Assembly: GCA_025175895.1 (NCBI GenBank)
Contig: CM046004.1
Span: forward strand, 48,411,359-48,475,358
Origin: Wurfbainia villosa
Taxonomy: Eukaryota; Streptophyta; Magnoliopsida; Zingiberales; Zingiberaceae
Direction of reading: 5' to 3'
Length of the DNA: 64,000 nt
The notes beneath the pieces were generated by a model that worked only from the letters and a program-made list of their open reading frames with translations, was not told where the DNA came from and searched no databases. Of this stretch, positions 22,752 through 33,299 are shown piece after piece; within the stretch, counting starts at the first letter, position 1; the number at the start of each line of letters is the position of its first letter. Both the position numbers and the translations under genes were made by a program.

Positions 22752-24110
22752 TTGGTCGACAAGAGAAGTTGGTTGATGTGGATTAGACTCGATCTCGTGG
22801 TGGAGACGAGTTTGGTATCAGTGGGCTCAACACTTGGGGTCATTAAGGGTTTTGTAGGTTCGGGTACTTCATCGAACACTACATTAATAGTCTCTTCGAC
22901 TTTAAGGGTATCGTCGTTATATGCCCTATAGGCCCTACTCGTGGTTGAGTATCCTAAGAAGATTCCGGTGGAGGTTTTGGATTCGAATTTCCCTAGGTGG
23001 TTCTTAGTGTTTAAGATATGTACTTTACATCCAAATACCCTAAAGTACTTGATGTTGGGTACTTTATTGTGATAAATCTCGTACGAGGTCTTAAGGTGCC
23101 TCTTTACCATAAGGATCCTAATAGACATAGCAAGCCGTGCTAATACCGCTAAAACCTATCAGGTAGGTCGTATTCGTTCAACATGGTCCTAGCGGCTTCT
23201 TGTAGAGTTCAGTTTTTCCGCTCCACTAGGCCATTTTGTTGAGGGGTCCTAGGGCAAGAGAATTCATGGTGGTATCCGTTTAGGTTACAGAAGTCGGTGA
23301 ACCTTTGATTTTCGAATTCACCACCATGATCGCTTCTAAGTCTTTTAACCTTAAGGTTTTTTTTATTCTCGATTAATTTGAATAGATTGATTAATTGATC
23401 TAGGGTATCATTTTTATGTTTGACGAACCTAACCCAGGTAAACCTGGAGTAGTCGTCAATTATGACTAAGCAATATTGACTTCTATTGAGTGACTTGGCT
23501 CCATGTGAATCGAATAGATCCATATGCAGGAGCTCAAGTATACTTGAGGTTCGTTCTTGGTTAGTTAACTTGTGTTGTGTCCTAGGTTGTTTTCCTTGTT
23601 GACAAGCATTACAGATTTTATTAACCAAGTTGTTGAGGTTGGGTAAGCCTCTGACTAAGCCACTCTGACTCATCTTGTGGACGAGTCTTGGGTGCGAGTG
23701 ACTGAGTCGTCGGTGCCACAACCATGATTCCTCTTCCTGTGTCAAAAGACATTTGGCTGAGGATTTGATTAAGTTAATTGTATAAATGTTATTTGTCCTA
23801 GTTTCTTTGAGTATTGTTTTAGTTATTTTATTTGTTTTAATTACACATTCATTTTCTAAAAATACGACCTTATAGTTATTGTCACATAATTGACTTACGC
23901 TAAGCAGGTTATATTGAAAATTCTCTACAAGTAATACATTTTTAATGACAAAATTTGAGTTAAGCTCGATATCACCTGATCCGATGATTTTGAGCTTGCC
24001 GTTATTCCCAAAGGCTACCGATCCTTGTCGTTTGAATCGAAGCTTTGTGAATTTGAGTTGATCCCCGGTCATGTGTCGGGAGCAACCGCTGTCCAACATC
24101 CATTGATCCT
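22748..24110 (-). pseudogene. Protease and integrase of the SIRE-like element
   Basis: The 296-codon frame 23209-24099 starts at the protease active site MLDSGCSRHMTG. It passes the zinc region (WLWHRRLSHSHPRL, CNACQQGKQ) and the integrase core (LLHMDLFDSHG with the first Asp, RSDHGGEF with the second), and reaches PRTPQQNGLVERKN with the catalytic Glu. A stop and frameshift at about 23130-23208 break it from the integrase C-terminal part (22748-23128). Confidence 0.9.
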
Positions 24111-24931
24111 ACACACAAGGTGGTTGGTTGGATATTAGATTTTTAAAAAAATTGGTTGTGAGTTGTTAAACCTAGGTCCTCTCACCTGTGTCTATATGAT
24201 AAGCATGTTATACTTATGTGTTTTTTGTGAGATGACTTCTAATTAAGTTGATTAAGTGCATTTAGGTTCAAGTAATTTTATGTTAGATTTGGATTTGACC
24301 CTAGGCTTGTCAAGTTTACCTTTTCAAGATAATGGCTTCCAGGTCGTGGCGAGGCACAGGGGCCTTCTTTTATCGGATCATCGACCACTTCCTTAGACAA
24401 AGCCATTTTCAAGAAAATGATGACTTGACTCACCTAAGATTATTTCCTAGTCTAACTGGTTATTTTTGAAAAGAGGCTCCCCGAGGCTCAATCTTTTCGA
24501 AGAATTTTAGCTGGTTATGTTTTTGAAAAGTGGCTCCCCGAGGCTCAATCTTTTCGAAGAATTTTAGTTGGTTATGTTCATATTCTAAGTGAGTTCACAA
24601 GTTTTAAAGCACAAACTTTCTAAGTTAAAGCATGCAATTTCTAAGTTAAAGCACAAACTTTCTAAGTTAAAACATGCAATTTCTAAGTTAAAGCACAAAC
24701 TTTCTAAGTTAAAGCATGCAATTTCTAAGTTAAAGCACAAACTTTCTAAGTTAAAACATGCAATTTCTAAGTTAAAGCACAAACATGTTTTGTACTGGCT
24801 CCCCCTAGACCGTTGAATCGGTTCGGTCTATCCACATAGTGGATTTGGTCCTTGGGAATCCAGTACGGGTTGGATCCTAGAGTTGAAATCAAAAGGTTCT
24901 TAGGGACCCATGCTTGGACATGTTTCCTATG
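24111..24931 (-). repeat. SIRE-like gag-protease linker with two repeat arrays
   Basis: A 62-bp unit containing GGCTCCCCGAGGCTCAATC is duplicated at about 24448-24570. A 42-bp unit follows at about 24600-24786 in a little over four copies. On the minus strand the unit encodes CFNLEIACFNLESL, 14 residues, so the array stays in frame. It lies between the coiled-coil tail of gag and the protease. Confidence 0.8.
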
Positions 24932-26400
24932 TCAACTTACAATCGACATATATGACCTATTAGTCGTGTTTGAGTTAAACCCTAGTCCAGCCTTGTTGTA
25001 CACGGCCCTTTGAGATCCAAGTAGGAGGTCAAGTCCTTTGGATCCCGAAGTGAACCTTTCCAACGTGTTCCTAAGATCTTCGACTTGACTTTTCAAGAGT
25101 GAGTTCTCAACTTCGAGTTTTTCAACCCGAGTTGAGTCCTTCTCTTGAACTCGACTAGTCGAAGAGGTTAGGGAGACCTTGTGTTTGAGGAGTTTGACCT
25201 CCTCAACCAGGGTCTCGACCTTGGACTCGGATTTAACTAATTTCCTAGACAAAAACCTAACCGTATTTTGTAAAGTATTAAATAAAGTTCGACTTACTTT
25301 AAGGGTATCTTTTGAACCGGATGCGTATCCGTGGCTTGACTTGAAGGTAGCTTCATAGTCCGAGTCATCCTCAGGTTCTGACTCAAGTTTAGGTTCGGTC
25401 TCCGTGTCTGACTCAATTGATTTCGCCATGAAGACGTGGTCTTCGTCTTCTTCAGATGACGCTTCTTCCTATGTCGCGTTGAGGGCCTTCTTGTGCTTAG
25501 GTGCTTTGTGGTTGAGCTTGGGGCACTCGGACTTGATATGTCCAAACCTGTTACACTCATAACACCTAATATTAGAACTTTTAAGCTTACCTTGGTTGGG
25601 TCGAGTTGTGGTTCGCTTTCGTCCCTTGGCTATCCTTCGAGCTAGGTTCATTAGCTCGGCAGTCAATTCAGGGTCAACTTCTTCTTCGGACTCGTCTTCC
25701 TCCTCGGTTGGTGGTGGCTTGCTTGCGATTTTCTTCTTCTTTGAACCTGCAAATAAGGCTATACCCCTCTCGGGTTCCGAGTTGGACTACTCATGTAATT
25801 CAAAATCGAAAAAGAGTTCATCTAATCTATGTTTAGAGAGGTCCTTGGAGACCTTGTAAGCTTCGACCATGGATGCCCACAAGGTAGTCCTCGGAAAGGA
25901 GTTTAGAACATACCTTATAAGGTCACGATTTTCGACCTTTTGCCCGATTGCGTGTAGGTTGTTGACTATGTCTTGGATACGGGCGTGGAGTTGCGTCGCG
26001 GACTCGTGTTCCTGCATTTTTAGATTATATAATTTATTGAACAAGAGGTCGCGCTTACATACCTTGGCTTCATCGGTCCCTTCGTGTAGCTCCACTAGTT
26101 TTGTCCAAAGATCTTTTGCGCTTATGAAGGGGCCGACATGATTTAGCTCCTCTTTGGATAGGCCGCATTGGAGGATTTGTGTTGCCTTGGCGTCGGCTTC
26201 GACTTGTCGTTTTGTTGCAATGGTCCATTGATTGTAATCCAAGGATTCACCTTCTTCATTAGTAGGAAGGGTGAACCCGGTTTGGATCACAATCCACATC
26301 TCTATTTGGGTTTTTAGGAAGCATTCCATCCGACCCTTCCAATAACGGAAGTCATCTCCATTGTAAAACGGAGGTCAGACGGTACTAAAACCCTCGAGAT
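24932..26400 (-). pseudogene. Gag of the SIRE-like element
   Basis: Pieces in order on the minus strand: the capsid-like UBN2 domain at 25787-26329 (starting FLKTQIEMWIVIQTGF, with LWTKLVELHEGTDEAK), the nucleocapsid zinc knuckle CYECNRFGHIKSEC (complete CCHC, about 25540-25590), an acidic region (SDTETEPKLESEPEDDSD), and a coiled coil with leucine spacing at 24990-25260. Breaks near 25430-25500 and 25790 divide the frame. The long coiled-coil tail is typical of SIRE gag. Confidence 0.88.
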
Positions 26401-26630
26401 GGGCCATTAGAACAAAAGACACAAGGAGACGACGACGAAGAAACTAGCAACGACAAAAACACAAAAACAAGTGCCAAGACTCGCGTCTTGGATTAGTAGT
26501 GTGGGAGAATAATTAACAAAGAGAAATAAATAAAAAAAAAACAGAATTAAAAGAAAAAAAAATAAATCTGTAAAAATGGCTAGATTGGTGGTTTCACCAA
26601 ATCTTAGCAACCCCCGGCTCTGATACCAAT
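26401..26630 (-). other. SIRE-like leader and primer binding site
   Basis: A short AT-rich leader ends in GGCTCTGATACCA (26616-26628), the complement of the initiator tRNA-Met primer site, 2 bp from the LTR. Confidence 0.9.
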
Positions 26631-27751
26631 TGTTGGATCGATGCGGTTCGCTAGAGGGAGGGGGGTGAATAGCGAAAAGCCTTTTTCTTTCAAATTCGTT
26701 TCAAGACAAATATACGCAGCGGAAATGTAAATGAAACAAAAAGAGACAAGTTTGTTTTTTTACTTGGTTCGTAGCCTTCGGCTACTACTCCAAGGCCCTA
26801 ACGGTCCTAGACCGTGTACGGAGGGCAATTCACTAAAACACTCCTCCTCGTTGGAGGTAGGAGTTTGACGATTACAAAAAAAACTTCGAAGCAAAATGAT
26901 AGAGAGACAAACCCTCTCTTCTATTAAAGTAAAATGTAACGATAGAAAAACCTCGAGTAAAAGACTTGCAATATTGAAAACAATAACAAGGATTATACCA
27001 ACAACTAAAAAGAAAGAACTTAAGCTAGGGTTGTTGGCGACTTCATGTCGAGAGTCGCTTGAGAGTCGCATGCGGAAGCTTTTGAGCACTTAGAATTTTA
27101 TCAAAACCCTAGGTTAGGACCTCCTTTTATAGCCTTTGAGCCCCTTTTCGAGAGGAACCCTAGCCAATCATATTTGAGCACCACTCCCCTTGAAATTTGG
27201 TGATAAACCTTGACTCCTCGAGGCTGATCCTTTGACCAACTGATCGATGGCCATCACGATCATCGGCGCAAAGATCGATCCGAGTGCTAGCCGTAGTCAC
27301 CCGTCGATGGGCGGCAATGAGTCCTTCGAGTTAGCGATCGTGATGCTGGCTGCAAGGTAATGTTAGCTTAAAGAAAACATTATTTCGACGGTCGTCGACC
27401 GTCCGATCTCGACCTAGACCACCTATGAGATGTCTTGGGTCGGATCTATGCTTAAGTCTTTCCCCGTAACGAGGATACGACCTTACTTACACTCGCACAC
27501 ATGAGCTTACCTCGATACTTACGTGTTGCTTTTACTTCCGGCCTTCCACTCAATTCCTTCGGCTCCCTCCGAAGTCACTTGAGTGTCGCCCGACCACCGC
27601 GGCTTCCTCCAGGTGTGGCTAGCCTTCAGCTCCAACTATAGCAATTTTCTGCACACTCGATTCAGCTCGTTAGATAACAACATGAGCTTAACTTTGTTTC
27701 GTTTGCTATAATCAAAACTCAGGTTCGACTTAGGTGCCTACTGCACCAACA
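26631..27751 (-). repeat. 5' LTR of the SIRE-like element
   Basis: It runs TGTTGGATCG to GCACCAACA, 1121 bp. It matches the split left LTR throughout, with small indels around 27240-27360. Confidence 0.92.
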
Positions 27752-28551
27752 CAAGCTTCATACTTAGACATGATTATGAATCGTTTTAGCATGCAGAACT
27801 CCAAGAAGGGTTTTCTACCTTTCAGGCATGGAGTTCCTTTATCTAAGGAGATGTGTCCTAGATAATCTGAGGAGATAGAGGAGATGAAGGATGTTCCTTA
27901 TGCTTCGACAGTAGGAAGCCACATGTATGCGATGCTATGTACGAGACCAGATATCTGCTTTGCCGTGGGCATGGTCAGCAGATATCAGAGTAAATCAGAA
28001 CAGGGACATTGGACTGTGGTAAAAGCATACCATTTACTCCCTGTGGTTATATGGATTCTGACTTCCAATCAGATAGGGATAACATTAAGTCTACCTCAAA
28101 TTTTGTGTTTACTTTGGGAGGTGGAGCCATTGTATGGAGGAGCGTCAAGCAGAAATGCATGGCGGACTCTACCATGGAAGCTAAGTATGTGGCAGCCTCT
28201 GAGGCCACCAAAGAAGCTGTGTGGCTCAGGAATTTCCTGATGGATATGGATGTGATTCCTGGTTTGCCCAGAACAATCACAATTTATTGTGATAATAATG
28301 GTGCAGTTGCAAACTCGAAAGAACCATGAGCCCATAAGGTAAGTAAATGCATAGAGCGCAAGTACCACCTGATAAGAGAAATCGTAAAGGAGGTAGAAGT
28401 TGTTGTTGCCTAGATTGTATCAGAGGATGACCTGGTAGACCCTTTTCATTAAGGCCATTCTAGCGAGAGCTTTGATAGACATGTGGAGGGACGGGGAATG
28501 AGACGTATGGAAGTATGAGGACAACATAGTCTTTTAGTATAAGTGGGAGAT
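27752..28551 (+). pseudogene. Pol of element A, part 2 (RT end and RNase H) and polypurine tract
   Basis: It resumes directly after the SIRE insertion (CAAGC TTCATACTTAGACATG). It contains SKKGFLPFRHG-like RT sequence with a TAG, MYAMLCTRPDICFAVGMVSRYQ, then a roughly 52-bp deletion (after AAAGCAT) also present in C. RNase H follows (FTLGGGAIVWRS, ADSTMEAKYVAASEA, IYCDNNGAVANSKEP). The purine tract AAGTGGGAGA lies just before the LTR. Confidence 0.87.
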
Positions 28552-30454
28552 TGTAGGGATGTGTACTAAAAAGTCTATCTTTTGTATGAACATCTTTATT
28601 TTGAAATAAGGATCACATGATCATTGTTTGCATTTTTATGGTTATGTAATATTGTCTAATACATTACATTGTAGATAACATGGTGTGTGGTGTCACACGG
28701 GAGATCATGTTATCGGCTCCTTGTAAAGTACAAGTAAAGGCTCACAACCGAGATGACTTTAGACAAACCATCGAATGGTTGTAGTGTGAATTGGTATTGG
28801 TTTGTCTTGACCATAGAATCACACTAGTACACTTTGTATGTATTGAGCAGGAGCGACTTAGAGGTGATTCGATTTATTTCTTACTACATAATCGAATCAG
28901 ACCTCATATATAATTTTGTACATGATCTTAATCCCGATATAATAACGGGCATATATACTTAGTATTCATCTCTTTGATTTACCAATGGACGAGATTTATA
29001 GATTAAATCGATAGGCTCGGTAAGTTGGGAGATGATATTATTTATATGATGTGTCGTTGATTATAGGAGGAAACCGTGTCCTATATATTAGGATGATGAT
29101 GTCCTCTTGAGGAGCTCATAAGGTTCATCATGTAAACCCTGCAGGTGGACTTGGTCCGGGATGATGAAAAGGTTGAGTGGTACTACTCATGGAGATAGAT
29201 GTTGATTAATTAATGGTCAGTAAATTAATTAATCGACGGACATTTGAGATCTTAAACACGGGGAGAAAAAGTGCAAATAATATATGGAGCCCATATTAAC
29301 TTATGGGGGTTGGTGAGGTAGATCAATGATAATCCTTTAGTGGATTGGATTATCATTAGGTGATCGGACTTTATGTGGGCTTGATCCATGGGTGGCCAAG
29401 ATCCAACTCCTCCTCATGATCCCTAATGTAGCCTATTAACACCTCATGAAGCTTAGATCTAATGGATAGAAACAAAACTCTAGATCCAAAGGTAGAGATT
29501 AAATCTCTAAGATCCGACGGTTGAGATTAAATCTCTAGATCCGACGGTTGAGATTAAATCCCTAGAACCAATGGTGGAGATTAAAAGGAGGCTTATCCCT
29601 AACTCTATAAAAGGAGGGTAAGGAGTTGGCGTGGAGATTAATTTAAGAGAAGCTAGGGTTTTGGAAGTTGGCGGCAAGGCATAGGAACTAGGGTTTGTGC
29701 TTGGGCGGCACCTAATAAGGAAATTTTTCCTTGTGTTGTTCTTCTTCCCCAAGCTGTCGGCGCCCTTGGAGTTCCTTCCGGCCCTTGGCCGGCATCCAAA
29801 ATAGGTCCTCTCCTTCTCCTTGGCCTGTGGAACAAAGGTTTAGGGTATTCCCTTGAAGCTTTTGTCCGGCCACTCTCAATCTCCTCTTCCTTCTTGGCCG
29901 GCCGCAAGCTTCCTCCTTAGAAGTTGTTGGTTGGTTGAAAGAAGGAATAGAGCTTTGTTTCTATTCTTCCTCTTGCTTTGGAGAGCAAGGAAGGATGATT
30001 TGCGATCTAGGAGCTTCAACTTTTTGTAGATCTTCGCCCACACGACGTCCGAAAGGAGGAAGGTCATACATTAGAAGATCGAGAGATATATCTATTCTCT
30101 ATTCTCTTTTGTTACTTGATTGTATTTGTTTTTTCAATTATAAGCATGATATAATTCTGTTTTTGGCTAAATAATACTTTGATCCCCAACATAAACACAA
30201 AAACTGACAATCCAGACATCGTCTATTCCACGGCTACTTGTAGAATAGAGGATGGTCGCTTGAACAATGAGTTTGTTCAAGTGACCTCTCTAAACGAATA
30301 GCATGACGATGACTTGATTGTTTGGGCATTCCCTTTTGTCTAGGATTAATTTTTTTTTAATTTAGGGACATCGATGGGATCGCCTTGAACAAATAACCAA
30401 GGTGAAGTGGGAAGCGAAGTTTCCCCTCATGGACTCGATAAGCAAAACCCTTCA
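28552..30454 (+). repeat. Shared LTR between internal regions A and C
   Basis: It starts TGTAGGGATG (expected TGTTGGG) and ends CCCTTCA, 1903 bp. It follows the polypurine tract of A and precedes the primer site of C, so it serves as 3' LTR of A and 5' LTR of C. It contains three to four 27-bp units at about 29490-29585 and a TATAAAAG box at 29606-29613. Confidence 0.9.
29606..29613 (+). promoter_or_regulatory. LTR promoter TATA box
   Basis: TATAAAAG lies about 20 bp after the last 27-bp unit and about 850 bp before the LTR end. Equivalent boxes occur at 59019-59026 and 63163-63170, and on the minus strand in B and D, so it is the likely LTR core promoter. Confidence 0.6.
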
Positions 30455-31515
30455 ATTGGTATCAGAGCCAAGGTTTCCATTTTTGTGTGTTTAGGATTCG
30501 GTTTATTTTTATGTACTTTTCATATATTATATGTGCCGGATAATAATAGGATATGCGTAGTTTAACTCTTTGGTTGCAGGCATAAGATCCGACTATTATG
30601 GCCATATGTGTGTATGTGATTGTATGTGTATATTTTGTTGAATCCTCGGGGTTGATGAGGCTAGTATTTTTTTTTTTGTAAATTAGATACGACATTATTT
30701 AGCCACTCTTTATTTTAGTTTACTTTCAATCTAGATTTTGTGCACACTCCCTCATGGAGTATAGGATCGATGGATGTAAATTAAAATATGTAACAGTCTC
30801 GGCTCGGATCTCCGGATGACTTGTACATGGCGTAGGAGGAGCGGACCAGAAGGCGTTGCCACGGAAGACATATTGAAGACAAAAGCCATAATAGTTGGAA
30901 AATAAATTTTTTTCATATTTATTGCTTTTTGTTTGATTTGCATGTCGTAGGCTAGAAAATTCCTCATTTTCAAATTACTAAGTGGGAGAGGGATATTTTT
31001 ATAAATTCCTATGACCTCCATTACAATTTGACATGTGATACAAACAAAATTGCGCGTCAACTCTGAGTGCCTTCCTCCCCATCAGATGGGTTTGTTTGCC
31101 GATCACAAGGTCAAATATGGTTATAGGGAATTATTAAGGAGCGTGTGTACTTCCCCATCGTAAGGCACATAACCCGAGATAATTACCTTGGTACCAAGTA
31201 ATGGTGAACACTTAGATACAAATATAATTATCCTACCCATCGGAGTCACTGCTTTTATTTGTAGGGCCAAAGAGGAAGCAACTATTAATTTTACTTGTTA
31301 AAAAGTTAGGTTGACAAGATAGTAAAATTAATGGGTAAAACCTCCTCTTACAAATGTAGAATTCGTATACGTCCACACCATCGTGGCATAAGATATTCTC
31401 GGTGTTGGTTGATTTTAAAATTTTATTGTCTGAGGAATCAATAATTTTTTGAAATCTACAGTTATGATCTATGTGTTTCTTAGGCTTTTCAAAAATGACT
31501 TTCAGTCCACTTGTT
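30455..31515 (+). other. Primer site and long leader of element C
   Basis: TGGTATCAGAGCCA at 30457 is the initiator tRNA-Met primer site. The rest is the 1-kb non-coding leader also found in A, B and D, very close to the A copy. Confidence 0.85.
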
Positions 31516-32060
31516 GTGATACTAAAGGAAAATAAGCTTACTGTACCCAAATTATGTAGATTGGAAAAGAATCTAGATATTGTCTTAACTGCTGAGGAGT
31601 ACAAATATATACTCTTCGAAGAGTGTCCTCCAAAGCATTTGAATGAGCTGGAAGTCCTTGGAGCTGAAATCGATGGGGAAACCCAGGTCGATATCATTCT
31701 TCAATTGACAGAAAGGCTTGCTCATGCTCAGGCCATGGTTGCTCAGAAGGTTTCTACTTTTAAGCCGAAAGACAAGAAAAAGAAGAAACAAGGTGAAGCA
31801 AAGGTGGTAGGAGGATCTCAGGGAGGAGCGAAGAAGCCAAAAGGAAAGTACTTGAATTATAAGCAGGATGGACATTGGAAGAAGGACTGTCCCAATCTGA
31901 AGCATAACAAAGGTATATCCTTTGGTATAGTCGTTGAAACATGGTTAGCGGTGTTATCATCGGCACTGTGTGTAGATACGGAGCCTCACGATCATGCCTG
32001 ATGCAGGGGTTCGAAACCCGACATGTGAGGGAGAGATTACTGTTTTCTTGGGCAATGCCA
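31516..32060 (+). pseudogene. Gag and protease remnant of element C
   Basis: The frame covers VILKENKLTVPKLC, LDIVLTAEEYKYILFEECPPK, then LNELEVLGAEIDGETQVD with the same middle deletion as A, then the lysine-rich tail. The zinc knuckle reads KYLNYKQDGHWKKDCP: both leading Cys are replaced (Tyr and Tyr), as in B. The protease site is ruined (CVDTEPHDHA for CVDTGATDHV). The frame ends at 32001. Confidence 0.83.
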
Positions 32061-33294
32061 CGAAGGTGACGACTATTGCAGTGGGAGATGTTTTATTTAT
32101 TTTTTGAGAAAAATAAAACTTTGGTTCTAGAAAATTCCCTTTATGTACCTTTATTTAGAAAGAATTTAGTTTCAGTTTCTAAATTGTTTATGGATGGATA
32201 TTCTATTTCTTTTAATGACAGAGTTGTTATGAAAAGGAATAAGGAGAATATTTGTTCAGGTACATTGACAGAAAATTTTGTATACACTTGAACCAAAAGC
32301 TCCCACGATGCAAATAGAAGTTAATAACTCATCTTCTAATTCCAATAAGAGAAAAGAACCTTCGAAGATGAACAAAACATATCTTTGACATCTAAGACTT
32401 GGTCATATTAACCTAAGCAGAATTCAAAGGTTGATAACTGATGGACCTCTGGGTTCATTAGTGGTTGATGATTTCCCAACCCTCGAATCTTGCTTGGAGG
32501 GTAAAATGACCAAGAGGCCTTTTAAGGCCAAGGGGTATAGAGTCAAAGATGTGTTAGAATTGGTTCATTCTGATTTGTGTGGTCCTATGTCTATCTAGGC
32601 TAGAGGTGGTTTTTGAATATTTCATCTTTTTCATAGACAATTATTCAAGATATGGATGACACTACGATCTACTCGTGGTGGTGAATACCTCTTGGGAGAG
32701 TTTACGAATTACTTATCAGAGGCTGGGATTCAATCCCAATTGTCTGCACCTGGCACACCCCAGCAGAATGGTGTAGCAAAGCAAAGGAATAGGACTCTTA
32801 TGGAGATGGTTAGATCGACGATGAGTTATTCTGAGTTGCCAGATTCATTCTGGGGATATGCTCTAGATACGACGGTGTATATTCTGATCTTGGTTCCATC
32901 TAAATCAGTGCCTTCTACTCCCACAGAATTATGGACTGGTCAAAAGCCTAGTCTAAGACATATTCGGATATGGGGGAGTCCAGCACATGTGCTGAAGGCA
33001 GATGCTGGTAAGTTGGAACCTCGTACAGAAGTACGCATATTCGTTGGCTATCTTAGAGGAACGAAAGGTGGTTTGTTTTATAGTCCTAGAGATCAGAGGG
33101 TGATCGTTAGCACGAACGCTAGATTTCTAGAGGAAGACTATGTGATGAGCCACAAGCCTAAGAGTAAAATTGTTCTGGAGGAATTAAAAGGGGAAGTCAT
33201 TTCTTTAGTACCACCGGTACAAGAGGATATACCACATGTCACTGCACCGCATGTCACAAATGATACACAGGTGATACCTCGTCGTAGTGGGAGG
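32061..33294 (+). pseudogene. Integrase of element C
   Basis: The GAG-pre-integrase region is at 32290-32540 (RLGHINLSRIQ-like, with LGHINLSRIQRL and SCLEGKMTKRPF). Integrase carries the 91-bp deletion shared with A and B at about 32657, giving a TGA. After it a 264-codon frame starts LRSTRGGEYLLGEF, with Thr for the second catalytic Asp, and the catalytic Glu in QQNGVAE is Lys. Two of three catalytic residues are gone. The frame then runs into the chromovirus LTR at 33300. Confidence 0.87.
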
Positions 33295-33299
33295 GTTGT

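Larger units (their letters stand above)
10234..27751 (-). mobile_element. SIRE-like (Maximus) copia retrotransposon, with element B nested in its left LTR
   Basis: The ends are TGTTGGATCG and GCACCAACA, with a 5-bp target duplication CAAGC (10229-10233 and 27752-27756); removing it rejoins the RT of element A. The primer-site complement at 26616-26628 and polypurine complement ATCTCCCCCTTTTT at 20278 set the minus orientation. The order is gag, protease, integrase, RT, RNase H. Without element B it is about 8.6 kb. All coding parts carry a few stops or frameshifts. No env-like frame lies between RNase H and the 3' LTR. Confidence 0.93.

Noticed and set aside
24589..24816. Plus-strand lysine-rich frame (KLKHAIS repeats)
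   Set aside because: It is the complement of the 42-bp array whose coding strand is minus, inside the SIRE-like element.
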